Assembly: GCF_018143015.1 (NCBI RefSeq)
Contig: NC_054746.1
Coordinates: 28,299,129 to 28,363,128 of the forward strand
Source of the DNA: Lytechinus variegatus
Lineage: Eukaryota; Echinodermata; Echinoidea; Temnopleuroida; Toxopneustidae
DNA: 64,000 nucleotides
Direction: 5' to 3'
Under the pieces are notes generated by a model that saw only the letters and a program-made list of their open reading frames with translations, did not search any database and was not told where the DNA came from. The position numbers and the translations under genes were made by a program. Of this stretch, positions 1 through 11,603 are shown in pieces. Positions within the stretch are counted from its first letter, which is position 1. Each line of letters begins with the position of its first letter.

Positions 1-853
1 GAATAGTAGGTGAGATGAGAATAAAAATAAATGGTGATTAATAAGCCTTATCTAGGCCATTATCTGATCAGAGGCCACAATAATAAACTTCCAAAATCGT
101 GGAAATAGCACAATAATGCAGAATAATGAAATGGAAAAAACATTGCAGAAAGGAATAATTGATAAAATTGTAAAGATAAGTTATGTGGGAAATATTGCTG
201 ACCTAAATGCCCCCGTTTTTCATCATTCACTTTACTTGAAGTATAGGGTATATGCCTATATTTTGTTATTGGTTTATGATCAACGTTATAACAATATTTA
301 AAAATCATTGGTCTCATAAATGGACTTATACTTCGCATGATGCAGCGGATGTACAATAAGCTAAACGTAAAAGGATTTATCATGGTCAATTTCTTGTAAG
401 AATAATTGATTGACCGCGCGAGATTTTTTTTTTTAAATGCAAAATCAGGCCAATTTAAGAACTTTGACTTCATTTATTTTTGTTTGAATAAGTGAGGGAG
501 GAATGATAGCACATTCCACCCCCCCCCCCTCCAGAAAGTAAGGCACTATATCCCTTAATCTCCCGCCCCCCCCCGTATTTACGCCCTGGATTTACACTTT
601 CATAATTTTCAGATGTCTGTTTCACTTTCCTCTCATAAAATATCTCCCTTTTTTCTACAATGTCCACTTTCTCATTGAACTTTTCACTCTCTTTAATTTC
701 TTCTTTTAATAAGTGTACTCTCCAAGGTTTCAAAAGTTCCCTTGTTAATTTAGCTAAATTGATAGGACATATTTATTTGAGATATCCATGCTCTTCATTT
801 GGGTCCTACATGATCAGAAACGAGACAAAAGTTAATATCTGAAGCATAAATAT
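1..853. other. Left flank, no gene seen
   Basis: I see no coding region here. Open frames are short, lack recognisable domains and overlap homopolymers. Two C-rich runs (about 520-531 and 563-575) and AT-rich sequence dominate. Confidence 0.5.
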
Positions 854-898
854 GAATGCGTTAATCAGTAAAGAAAACATGAATAGGTTAATCAGTAA
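854..898 (+). repeat. 27-bp tandem repeat, left part (copy 1 and interrupted copy 2)
   Basis: Copy 1 (854-880) begins GAATGCGTTAATCAGTAA and ends AGAAAACAT. Copy 2 begins at 881 with GAATAGGTTAATCAGTAA and is cut at 898. It resumes across the large element at 11604. Removing the element and one TAA restores a 27-bp copy 2, so this short array was the insertion target. Confidence 0.85.
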
Positions 899-2820
899 TA
901 GTAGAGCGGATAAGCTCCAAAAATCACAAGAATTGTGCAAAATTTGACTAAAGCATGAAACTTTCACAAGTATTAGTATATGCCGTAAGATTTATTTTAA
1001 AGATGGGAGGTAAATTTTAAAATGCCATTTTCGGCCGTTGCCATGGCAACGGAATAATTTCTCAAAACTGACATACATTCCCATGTAAATGGTAAATAAA
1101 CATGATATAGATGAATAAAATGATAACTTTCAAGCTTCCAATTGAATATATATAAAATTTAGAAACATTCAAAATCAACAAGATAGTTCCAATCGGTCCG
1201 TTGCCATGGCAACGGCTTGTTTTTCCCCAGAAAAATAAAAATTTTGATTAAAAAAATGTTGTAGAATATGATTTCTTTAATTTTCCCTAATTTTACAGTG
1301 TTAAACAAAGATATTTTGGTTGCTAGATGTATAAATTATATCTCAAGCCATTGCCATGGCAACCAAATAACAACTGATTTACAAAAATAACATGGTTGAC
1401 AAGACAATGGGCAGGTGGAAAAATCAACTGGAATTGACTTAATCTGTATGCTTTAGTTTTGACCCCCTCATTTGAACCAAAAATACAGAAAGTGTTCTGC
1501 AGGAGTTCTTTATAAAGATAAAACTTTATGTTGCATTGGTAATGCTTGAATTAAATAAAAAGAAACAATGTTGCAAAGAACCCGTTGCCATGGCAACAGC
1601 TTATTTTCCTCTAGAAAGGTAAAATTATTGATAAAAATGTAGAATACATGTATGATCATCAGTCAATTTTCAATAATTTTTAGGTACTAATCGAGATATG
1701 TTTGTGACTAAATTTATATATATATATAAAACATCTTAAGTCATTGCCATGGCAACCAGATAACATTCAATTTAAAAAACAACAAAACAGGGATGACAAG
1801 GTTATGGATAGGTGAATAATACAATGAAAATAACTTTTATGCATAAGGTTTGACCTACTCAATTAATTTAGGGGAAATAATAAAGTTAGTGTTTTGCATG
1901 AACTCATTAGAATGTCCAACATTGATGTTGCCTTAGCAATACTTGAATTCCACGATAAATATCAATGTTGCAAATGACCTGTTGCCATAGCAACGGCTCA
2001 TTTACACAAGAAAAGTACCAGTTTTGATTAGAAAAATGACTATAGACTCTGATTTTTCTTTCATTTCTCCTAATTTTGTGATAAGAATTGATATGTTTGC
2101 TGTTAACATACAAATAATATCTGAAGCCATTGTCATGGCAACCAAATTACATCGAATTTGAAAAAAAAACATGGTTGACAACACAATGGACAGGTGGAAA
2201 ATGCAATTAGAATTATTCTGTATATGCTTAAGTTTTGAACCCCTCATTTGAACATAAAGTATAGAATGAGTTCTGCAGGAGTTCTTTAGAAAGATAAAAA
2301 ATTATGTTGCCTTGGTTACGCTTGAATTAAATTCTTTTTAAAATGTTGCAAAGGGCTCGTTGCCATGGCAACAGCTTATTTCCCTATAGAAAGGTAAATA
2401 TATTGATAAAAATGTAGAATACAGACATGTATGATCATCTTTCCATTTTCAATTATTTTAAGGTACTGATCAAGATATGTTTGTGACTAGATTTATAAAT
2501 ATAACATTTTAAGCCATTGCCATGGCAACCCGATAACATCTATTTTTTTCAAAAACAACATGGATGGCAAGGGTATGGAGACTATAGACAGGTGAAAAAT
2601 TCACTTAATGTGCATGCATAAGGTTTGACCTCAATCTACATGATCTAGGGGAAACAATACAATGAGTGTTCTGCATGAACTAATTAGAATGATAAACATT
2701 GATGATGGCTTGGTAATACTTGAATTCAATGATAAATATCAACGTTTCAACTGATCTGTTGTCATAGCAACTGCTCATTTTCCCAAGAAAAGTACCAGTT
2801 TTGATTAAAAAAACTGTAGT
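899..2820 (+). repeat. Left inverted arm: ~390-bp tandem units with RFX-type palindromes
   Basis: The palindrome GTTGCCATGGCAAC or a near copy recurs at 1037, 1200, 1350, 1584, 1743, 1981, 2129, 2359, 2517 and 2758. Like-with-like spacing is about 380-400 bp, and each unit has two palindromes of slightly different context (one flanked CATT...AACC, one CCGTT...AACGG). Units alternate between two subtypes, giving a higher-order period of about 775-781 bp (1200 to 1981, 1584 to 2359, 1981 to 2758). The arm is the inverted partner of 9400-11603. Confidence 0.85.
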
Positions 2821-2829
2821 GGTCTGATG

Positions 2830-5110
2830 TGTCCAAGACCTTGAGACGGCTTCCAAAAATGGAGTTTAAAACGGCTGTTGATATATAAATGGACATAGCT
2901 CACTTCATATCCGTCTGGGATAATTATATGATTTCGTGTCTAGACCATGGTTTCAATGGTCAAGTAATACATTATGACAAGTTACACGGACAGTCAGTTG
3001 TCCTGTATATTAAAAGAAATCCAAGATGGCTTTGAAAATGGAGTCTAAAATTGCTGTTGCTGCATTAAAAAGCGTAGTTTCTTTAATATCCTGGAATAAG
3101 TTTATGCCATAGTGAAATGTGTCAAATTATACATAAGGACAAGTTACAAGAACAGTTAGTGTTCAAGTATGTCCAAAAATCCAAGGTGGCTTCAAAAAAT
3201 GGAATATAGAATAGCCCCTGTTACTAACAAATGGACATATTTCGTGTAATATCTGCCAAGTGCATATTATTTTGATATCTAAATCATGGTTTTAAAAGTC
3301 AGTAAATACATCATGTACATTGGAGCATGGACCTACCACTCTAGGTCCATGATTGGAGCAAGTTACAAGGACACAAGGACAGTCAGTAATCCAGTATGTT
3401 CCAACATCCAAGATGGCTTCAAACAATCGGGGTCTATTGAATTGGAGCCTGTTCCTTAAAAATTGACATAGTTCATTTAAATCCACCAAGGAAAACTGAT
3501 TTTGGTGTTCACACTTTGGTTTCAAGTTTTAAAAGATACGTTTAGACTTGTTACAATGATATCCAGTTGTCCATTTTGCCTAAAAATCCAAGAGGGGTTT
3601 TCCGAAATGGCATCCAAAATGACTTCTATCACTCAAAAATTATCAGAGTTCATAAAACCTGTAAGAAACAATTTTGGTGTCTACACTGTGGTATGAAGTG
3701 TCCATTATTACATTAGGACAAGTAACAAGGATGGTTAGTTTTCAATTTTGTCCAAAATCCAAGGTAGATTCTCACAAGTGGATATCATATCCACTTCAAA
3801 GTAACAGTCGCCATTTTAGAATCTATTTATGGAAGCCATCTTGGATTTTCAGGCAAAATGGACAATTAGTCCCAACGTATCATTTGATCCTTGAAATCCT
3901 AGTGTAGACACCAAAACAACATCTCAATGTGTATTTAATGTACTATGTCCACTTTTAAGTAACATTAAAACCCCCATTTTCAAACAATCTTTGAATTTTT
4001 GGACACATATTGACGCCTGACTGTCTGTTCAACTGGACACAATGTACAGTATTAGTTGACCCTTGAAACACTTCTGTAGACACCAAAATCATATCCCCAA
4101 TGTGTATTAGTAATGAACTATATGTCCATTTTGAAGTAACAACAGTCAATTTAGACCCCATTTTGTAGGCCATCTTGGATTTTTAACATATCATTCCATT
4201 GATTGTCCTTGTAACTTGTTCTAATGCATTAAAAAATGGTTTTATGATAATGGTTGAGACATCAAGATCATATTCCCCAGACAGATATTGAACAAACTAT
4301 GTCCTAATTTATTATTTGACTCTTGTAACTATGGTTTAGACACCAGAATCACATTTCACAGGCGGATATAGAATGATCTACGTCAGATTTGATTAAAAAC
4401 AGTCAATTTTAGACCCCATTTTTGTAAGTCACCTTGCGTTTTTTTACATACCAGACCAATGACTGTCCTTGTAACTTGTCTTAATGCATTACACGACCCT
4501 TTAAACTATGGTTTAGACAGCAACATAATATTCCCCAGACAGATATTGAACAACCAATGTTTATTTGTAAGTAACATTAGATATGGTTTTACAAAACTTT
4601 TTTTGTAAGCCATCTTGGAAATGTGGACATACTAGACCACTGACTGTCCATGTAGCTTGTCCTTATGTATTGACCCTTGAAATAACAAATCATATTCCCC
4701 AGACAGATATTGAGCAAACTATATCCTAATTTATTATTTGACTCTTGAAGCTATGGTTTCAACACCAAAATCATATCTCACAAGTGAATATAAAAGGAGC
4801 TATTCCATTTTCAAGTATCAGCAACCGTTTTAGAATAGTTTTTGGAAGCCATATTGGATTTTCAAACACACCTGTCATTGTAACTTGTCCTAATATTGTT
4901 AGACTCTTGAAACCAATGATTTAGACACCAATATATCATCCTCTAGGCCAATATGAAATGAGCTATGTACGCTTTAGGTATCAGCAACCATTCTAGATTC
5001 AATTTTTCGAAGCCATCTTGGATTTTTGGACATTCCAAACCACTGGCTGTCCTTGTATTTGGCCAAATGTACTACTTGATCCTTAAAACCAATGAATAGA
5101 AACCAAATTA
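2830..5110. repeat. Inner head-to-head satellite array, ~175-bp units
   Basis: Units carrying CCAAGATGGCTTC-like words run left to right at about 3022, 3182, 3407, 3588 and 3757. After about 3786 the same unit appears reverse-complemented (GAAGCCATCTTGGAT-like words at about 3833, 4166, 4430, 4607, 4846, 5009). Other conserved unit words are GACAAGTTACAAGGACAGTC and its complement. The switch point is a 19-bp near-perfect palindrome, AGTGGATATCATATCCACT, at 3777-3795. Unit spacing ranges from 160 to 225 bp; one gap near 4000 holds a more degenerate copy. Short open frames here are by-products of the repeat. Confidence 0.8.
3777..3795. repeat. Palindromic centre of the inner array
   Basis: AGTGGATATCATATCCACT has two 9-base complementary arms around a single central C. 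It lies where unit orientation flips. Confidence 0.8.
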
Positions 5111-6150
5111 AAGCCATTTTATCAAGTAATGGATAAATTGTGGATTTTTAGCTCACGGCAGCCAGTGAGGGCATCATCTTGGAACACCCTTGAGTGCTTA
5201 AATTATTTTTAACCTTTCAACCAGTAAGGGTATTTTTATCGTATTTGACCAGACTACTTTTCATGTAAAATAACCAGTGAATAGATTAAACTTCGTGTTG
5301 AATAGATTCAAACGTTACTTTAAAAATTATCACAGTATTACAAAATTTTCTTCGTCAAAATCAGCAGTGTAATTTTGAGGGGGCCAGATATGACGTATCG
5401 AGCAAAATTTACTTTAAATGTTCTCACCGAGCCAGCGACAAAGCAAAAAATTTCATTTTGTTTTTCATTTTGGGTACATTATTCGTAAAATAATATTTCA
5501 TCCATCTCTCTTTCACTTTCTCTTTATTTTTTAGTAATGATTTTTTTTTTGGGGGGAGAAGGGTTGCTAAATTACTGGGAATTTTCTTGATGGAAACTTT
5601 CCATGGGAATAAATTTGACTTTTGTGGGAATTTTTTTTAATTTTTGGCAATTTTCAGGAATTAAAAAAAGATGATGGGAATTTTCAAAAAGTAACAATTT
5701 TCTGATATTTATATGCAGGAAATAGGCATATCCTGGCAGATGATGCTTAATAGTGCTTTGCTATCATATTTCAAGCCAAGTATGCTAAAACAGTCAGACA
5801 AGGCATGATTTCAATGATCTCCATGTAAAAGATGATTTACTGTATTTACCTTGATTTGGATATCAAGACCATGTCGACTCCTTACATAGACCTAAGATTT
5901 TGAGTTATCAACCCCTATAATCCCCTTATATATTGATATGTTGAACAGCTTTAAAACACATATCACCCCAAGACGCTTCTTCAAAATGGCCGCCTGCGAA
6001 TACTTTGAACGAAATTGTCCAGCATCGAGTTTCGGGCATTTATTTGAGCCCACAAAACTCTGATACAAGTTTTGTTGGTCTTATTTCGATGCCATGTATA
6101 ATGAAACAAGATTGTGCTTATCATTTAGCATTTTTATGTTCAGCACCCCC
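5111..6150. other. Central non-repetitive part of the large element
   Basis: No coding frame or strong repeat is seen. It contains T-rich runs and a G-run near 5540-5570. The start, TTTTTAGCTCACGGCAGCC at about 5146, resembles the ends of hairpin-terminated repeats seen elsewhere in invertebrate genomes, but no complete hairpin is present. Confidence 0.4.
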
Positions 6151-6892
6151 CTAAAAGAGGAAAAAATAAATAAATAAACATATTTTTATCGAAATTGGTA
6201 CTTTTTTGGAGCCATTTGCAACATTAATATTCATCTTTATGTTCAGCATTACCAAAACATAAGTATTTTTGTCAACCTAATGGAACAATGCATAACACTT
6301 AATGTAACTCTTGTTCAAAATTACATGTAAAAGAGCAGGTCCAATCTTGTGCATATTAAGTTAATTTTATTGTATTTTCCGTCTGTCCATTATTTTGTCA
6401 GCTATAGTTTTTTTTGGTAAATTAAATGTTATGTTATTGCAATATTAATGACTCAATATGTTATTTATAAACAAAAATGTACGCGTATCTTTGGCACCCT
6501 AACTTTAGTAAAAAATAAATGAAATATAAGATTCTACTAGGTATTTTTTTAATCAAAGATGGTCTTTTCTGGAGGAAAAATGATCCGTTGCCATGGCAAC
6601 CGAACACACATTTGCAAACATTGATATCATTAAGTTCAACCGTTACCAAGGCAGCATCAGTTTTATCATGCTATTGTACTCATGCAGAACACTCACTGTA
6701 ATTTTTGTTCAAAACTTAATGACTGTTCAAACATTATGTAGATTAAGTAAAATTTTATTTTACATTCCACCTGACCATTATCATTTCAACAGTGTAATTT
6801 TTTGTATTTATAAATTACATCTTAATCTCAATGGCTGAAGATGTTATCTACATATTAACAAGAAGCACATATGCTTAGCACCCTAAAATTAG
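6150..6892 (-). repeat. Right arm of fold-back element, part inward of the LINE
   Basis: Degenerate tandem units of the same family as the outer arms lie here in inverted orientation. They include one perfect GTTGCCATGGCAAC at 6587-6600 and recurring phrases such as GCAGAACACTCACTGTA. The unit stops at ...CCCTAAAATTAGG, where the LINE tail begins. Confidence 0.75.
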
Positions 6893-9275
6893 GTATTGTA
6901 TTGTATTGTATTGTATTTATTTAATCACGGTAAAACTTACATTCAGTCATAACAGACTGCTTTTCAGCAAGTCCGTGAACATTAAAAAACATGTAATAGT
7001 GAGACAATACGAAAATATTTTAAATATTACAGTAACACATAATATAAGACATACATAATTAAAATGAAAAACAATAAGTAAAACTGCATAAAACCGCAGT
7101 GCGAAGAGAAATCATAGAAATTCTCTAGCCCCCCCCCCCCCGCAGATGAGTTAGAAGTCGATGGAATTAACTGATTTCATAAATAAAGAGAACTGATCCA
7201 GTTGCCGGGTATTACTTGGTAAAGAATTAAATAATTGAATACCTATATAGAGAGCACCGTCCCTTATAAAATTAGTTTTGGGTTTTTCGAGATTAATCCT
7301 ACACTGGTAATTTTGAAGAGAATAATTACTTTTCTTGATGCTTATTTTGGAGCACAAGAAAGATGGAAGTAGTCCATGAAGTAATTTAAATATAAAGGAA
7401 ACTGCCTGTTTTTTCCATCGCAATTCTAACTTATCAATGTTCAGAGTAGAATACAATAGATTGGAACTGTATCTATAATCAACTCTTAAGACCATACGCA
7501 GTGCTCGATTTTGGAGAACACTTAATTCTTTAAGTAAAACTTTCCCTGCATTGAACCATACTATAGAGCAGTAATCAAAGTGTGGTTGAAAAAGTGCTTT
7601 GTAAAGCATTATAGCAGTATTCAGACTGATGTACGGCCTGAGCCGTTTCAAACAATACAGGGTTTTTGTTGCTTTCGTCTTAACAAATTTAACATGTGCA
7701 TTCCAGTTAAGCGGTGCACTGAGCATAACGCCAAGGTATTTACACTCTTCCACTCTTCTGATTTTTTCACCGTCAATTTGAACTTGTGCATTTGCAAATG
7801 CTAATAATTTACGCCTTGATCCAAATATGATAAATTCACATTTCTTAGGGTTCAGTAATAATTCATTACATTTCAACCAGTCTGAAATCCGTGCCAAATC
7901 TTCATTTAGACAGGAACATAAATCAGAAACATTATCTGAGGAATAGTATATACAGGTATCATCAGCGTACATTGAAATACTGCTAAACTTTACAACAGTA
8001 GAAATATCATTTATGAAAATTATAAAAATCAATGGACCAATTATACTCCCTTGCGGAATTCCACAGGTAATTGTATTATAAGAAGAAAATGTATTATTGA
8101 TAACTGTTACATGTTTTCTTAAAGTTAAATAGCTTTGGAACCATCGTAAGCTTGACTCATCGAACCCCAGAAGATCAAGTTTTGTTAACAGAATATCGTG
8201 GGAAACCATATCAAATGCTTTCCGAAGGTCAAGCGATACTAAGCCAACAGCGTTCCCAATATCCAATTCTTTACGAATATTTTCTGTAATTGTAAAGAGG
8301 GCTGTATTTGTTGAATAATTGGGGCGAAATCCAAACTGATTATTTGAAAGTATATCATTATCAGAAACATATTTATAAACTTGTTTAAAAACAACCTTTT
8401 CCATTATTTTTGACAGTACAGGCAATACGGAAATTGGCCTATAATTAGTAGGATCCTTTAAGTTACCACCTTTAAATAATGGCGTGAGCTTAGCCATTTT
8501 CCAGTCTAATGGAACTATTCCCTGTTTAAGAGAAAGATTTATTATGTGTAACAATGGTACAATAATATGTGAAACTGAGTCTTTTAAGATACAGGTAGGT
8601 ATACCATCTAATCCTGGAGACTTATTTTTTGGAATCTCATTAAAACACTTTACTATATCGTTCTGTGTAACTTCATTAAAAGAAAACACAGTCGAGCATT
8701 TGACTGTTGGTTCAAACGTTTTCTGAGTAAACCGGGCACCATCTTTAAGTTCTTTAGTTATATTAGCAAAATAATTATTCATATAATTTGCGATGTCTTC
8801 AGGATCAGACAATATACCACCACCAATATCAAGAGATTTCAAAGTTTGACTTTTACGTTTGTTTGGAAGGATTTTACCTAGCAGTTTCCATATCCCAGCA
8901 CTATTGCCAGAATTCTCAAGAATGTTCTTTGTTATATATTCCCTTTTGGATTTACGTCGCTTTGCCGTGACTCGATTGCGGAACAGTCTATATTCACGCC
9001 AGACATCTGGGTCACCAGATAAGCGAGCCCTTTCTTTACACTGATCACGAAGCTTCATCATCGTTAAAATCTGTTCATTGATCCATGGAACACTTTTCTT
9101 ACGAATTCGTTTACGTTTCACAGGTGCAAACCTATTTAGGATATCATTATACATATTTAGAAAATTATCGTAGGCTGTGTTTACATCATTTTCAGAAAGG
9201 ATCTGAGACCATGAACATTTCTGCAGTTCCTTACAGAATGAGGAAAAATTCATTTTTTTCAAAAAAAAAAAAAAA
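6893..9275 (-). mobile_element. 5'-truncated non-LTR retrotransposon, CR1/L2-like
   Basis: The element reads on the minus strand. Its 3' end is a short tandem tail of TATTG/CAATA repeats at 6893-6916, after a ~250-bp 3' UTR with a C-run on the plus strand at 7127-7140. The 5' end lies in an A/T run near 9259-9276, where the host repeat resumes with GGTGAAATGAAAG; comparison with other units shows that ...AAAATTAGG and GGGAAAT... are normally contiguous. It keeps the end of the endonuclease-RT linker and the whole RT part but lacks the endonuclease domain, which fits incomplete target-primed reverse transcription. A long target duplication is not apparent. Confidence 0.88.
7151..9253 (-). CDS. 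LINE ORF2 fragment: reverse transcriptase
   Basis: This frame encodes the polymerase half of a CR1/L2-type ORF2 protein. Numbered from an in-frame ATG in host DNA at 9298, the linker motif PWINEQI is at residues 71-77, the fingers motif KSPGLDGIP at 226-234, FGFRPNYST at 322-330, SLDLRKAFD with a catalytic Asp at 355-363, GIPQGS at 413-418 and the catalytic YADD box at 444-447. About 250 residues of thumb and C-terminal region follow, ending at the stop at 7151-7153. The frame is uninterrupted, so the copy is young. No endonuclease domain is present and the true ORF start was lost, so this copy is probably not able to move by itself. The first about 15 residues of the open frame come from host sequence and the T-run, so I start at the Met at 9253. 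Confidence 0.9.
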   Translation of the reverse strand: MNFSSFCKELQKCSWSQILSENDVNTAYDNFLNMYNDILNRFAPVKRKRIRKKSVPWINEQILTMMKLRDQCKERARLSGDPDVWREYRLFRNRVTAKRRKSKREYITKNILENSGNSAGIWKLLGKILPNKRKSQTLKSLDIGGGILSDPEDIANYMNNYFANITKELKDGARFTQKTFEPTVKCSTVFSFNEVTQNDIVKCFNEIPKNKSPGLDGIPTCILKDSVSHIIVPLLHIINLSLKQGIVPLDWKMAKLTPLFKGGNLKDPTNYRPISVLPVLSKIMEKVVFKQVYKYVSDNDILSNNQFGFRPNYSTNTALFTITENIRKELDIGNAVGLVSLDLRKAFDMVSHDILLTKLDLLGFDESSLRWFQSYLTLRKHVTVINNTFSSYNTITCGIPQGSIIGPLIFIIFINDISTVVKFSSISMYADDTCIYYSSDNVSDLCSCLNEDLARISDWLKCNELLLNPKKCEFIIFGSRRKLLAFANAQVQIDGEKIRRVEECKYLGVMLSAPLNWNAHVKFVKTKATKTLYCLKRLRPYISLNTAIMLYKALFQPHFDYCSIVWFNAGKVLLKELSVLQNRALRMVLRVDYRYSSNLLYSTLNIDKLELRWKKQAVSFIFKLLHGLLPSFLCSKISIKKSNYSLQNYQCRINLEKPKTNFIRDGALYIGIQLFNSLPSNTRQLDQFSLFMKSVNSIDF

Positions 9276-11603
9276 AGGTGAAATGAAAGAAAAATCAAAT
9301 TTTACCATGTTTTTGTTTATCAAAGTTGCTTATACTTTTCTGGGAGGAGGGGAACATTTGAATTACTAACATTTGAATTACTAATATTTATCGTTAAATT
9401 CAAGTATTACCAAGGCAACATCAATTTATTATTCTAATTAACTGCAGAATACTTAGTAAATGTTTTGTCCAAAATTAAATGACTGGCCAAACCTTTCACA
9501 CATTGAGTTATATTGTATTTTCCACCTGTCCATGATATTGTCATCCAAATTAATATTTTTGTAAATTAGATATTATTTGGTTGTCATGTCAATAGCTTTA
9601 GATGTTATTTAAACATTTTGCACCAAACATATCGATGTTTAACACACTAAGATTAGGGGAAATGCAAGAAAAATAAGATTCTATAGTCTTTTTTAATAAA
9701 AATTGGTACTAAATGATCCGTTGCTATGGCAACAGGCCATTTGCAACATTGATTTTTATCATTTAATTCAAGTATTACCAAGGCAACATCAATCTGAATC
9801 ATTCCAATTAGTTCATGCAGAACACTCACTGTATCATTTCCCCTAAATTAATTGATGAGGTCAAACTTTACGCATGTATATATAAGTCAATGTTTATTGT
9901 ACTTTTCACCTGTCCATAACCTAGTAATCCCTGTTGTTTCTTTTTTTAAATTAGATGTTATCTGGTTGCCATGGCAATGACTTAAGATGTTATATTTATA
10001 AATTTAGTCACAAACATATCTCGATTAGTACTTAAAAAATTATTGAAAATGGAATGATGATCATACATGTATTCTACATTTTTATCATTTTTTCCTTTCT
10101 AGAGGGAAATAAGCTGTTGCCATGGCAACGGGTTCTTTACAACATTGTTTCTTTTTATTTGATTCAAGTATTACCAAGGCAACATCGATCTGTATCATTC
10201 CAATTAGTTCATGCAGAACACTCACTGTATTATTTCCCCTAAATTAATTGAGTAGGTCAAACCTTATGCATGTAAATATAAGTTAATTTTTATTGTACTT
10301 TTCACCTTTCCATAACCTTGTCATCACTGTTGTTGTTGTTTTTAATTAGATGTTATCTGGTTGTCATGGCAATGACTTAAGATGTTATATTTATAAATTT
10401 AGTCACAAGCATATCCCGATTAGTACCTAAAAAATGATTGAAAATGGACTGATGATCATACATGTATTCTACATTTTTATCAATATTTTTACTTTACTAG
10501 AGGAAAATAAGCTGTTGCCATGGCAACGGGTTCTTTGCAACATTGTTTCTTTTTATTTAATTCAAGTATTACCAAGGCAACATCAATCTGTATCATTCCA
10601 ATTAGTTCATGCAGAACACTCACTGTATTATTTCCCCTAAATTAATTGAGTAGGTCAAACCTTATGCATGTATATATAAGTTAATGTTTATTGTACTTTT
10701 CACCTTTCCATAACCTTGTCATCCCTGTTGTTGTTGTTTTTAATTAGATGTTATCTGGTTGCCATGGCAATGACTTAAGATGTTATATTTATAAATTTAG
10801 TCACAAGCATATCCCGATTAGTACCTCAAAAATGGTTGAAAATGGACTGATGATCATACATGTATTCTACATTTTTATCAATATTTTTACTTTACTAGAG
10901 GGAAATAAGCTGTTGCCATGGCAACGGGATCTTTGCAACATTGTTTTTTTTTTAATTTAATTCAAGCATTACCAATGCAACATGAAGTTTTATATTTATA
11001 AAGAACTCCTGCAGAACACTTTCTGTATTTTTGGTTCAAATCAGGGGGTCAAAACTAAAGCATACAGATTAAGTCAATTCCAGTTGATTTTTCCACCTGC
11101 CCATTGTCTTGTCAACCATGTTATTTTTGTAAATCAGTTGTTATTTGGTTGCCATGGCAATGGCTTGAGATATAATTTATACATCTAGCAACCAAAATAT
11201 CTTTGTTTAACACTGTAAAATTAGGGGAAATTAAAGATAAATCATATTCTACAACGTTTTTTTAATCAAAATTTTATTTTTCTGGGGAAAAACAAGCCGT
11301 TGCCATGGCAACGTACCAAATGGAACTATCTTGTTGATTTTGAATGTTTCTAAATTTTATATATATTTAATTAGAAGCTTGAAAATTATCATTTTATTCA
11401 TCTATATCATGTTTATTTACCATTTACATGGGAATGTATGTCATTTTTGAGAAATTATTCCGTTGCCATGGCAACGGCCGAAAATGGCATTTTTAAATTT
11501 ACCTCCCATCTTTAAAATAAATCTTACGGCATATACTAATACTTGTGAAAGTTTCATGCTTTAGTCAAATTTTGCACAATTGTTCGGCTAATCCGCTCTA
11601 CTA
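9276..11603 (-). repeat. Right inverted arm with RFX-type palindromes
   Basis: This is the inverted partner of the left arm. Palindromes lie at 9720, 9965, 10116, 10360, 10514, 10758, 10912, 11148, 11299 and 11462; those at 10116, 10514, 10912, 11299 and 11462 are perfect GTTGCCATGGCAAC. Units near 10000-10900 are very similar to each other with a ~398-bp period, suggesting recent local amplification or conversion. Short open frames in these units that share the string LLPWQRVL are translations of the repeat. Confidence 0.85.

Larger units (their letters stand above)
899..11603. mobile_element. Large composite fold-back element with TAA target duplication
   Basis: The termini are inverted: the left end reads TAGTAGAGCGGATAAGC and the right end, reverse-complemented, reads TAGTAGAGCGGATTAGCC. 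Homology continues inward for about 2 kb on the left and further on the right, mostly closely matched near the ends; the left end carries about 14 extra bases. TAA flanks both ends (896-898 and 11604-11606), giving a clean empty site in a 27-bp repeat. Inside are outer tandem arms (899-2820 and about 6150-11603), an inner head-to-head array (2830-5110), a central unique stretch and a LINE inserted later. No transposase frame is visible, so the element is non-autonomous. A 3-bp TAA duplication is typical of PIF/Harbinger transposons, but the class assignment is inference. Long, internally repetitive arms also recall fold-back elements described from sea urchins (TU elements), which are reported to have a different duplication length. 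Confidence 0.85.

Noticed and set aside
899..2820. Regularly spaced palindromes as a CRISPR array
   Set aside because: Spacing is ~150-240 bp, the spacers are themselves repetitive, and the context is eukaryotic.
5146..5200. TTTTTAGCTCAC start as a partner of the hairpin at 57464
   Set aside because: Only about 7 bases match and no hairpin forms at 5146.
10054..10960. Related frames with a shared LLPWQRVL string, looking like a small gene family
   Set aside because: They are translations of the ~398-bp arm repeat, ending at different points and containing the DNA palindrome.
899..11603. Firm assignment to the sea urchin TU fold-back family
   Set aside because: The duplication here is 3 bp TAA and I cannot compare the sequences; only the general architecture matches.
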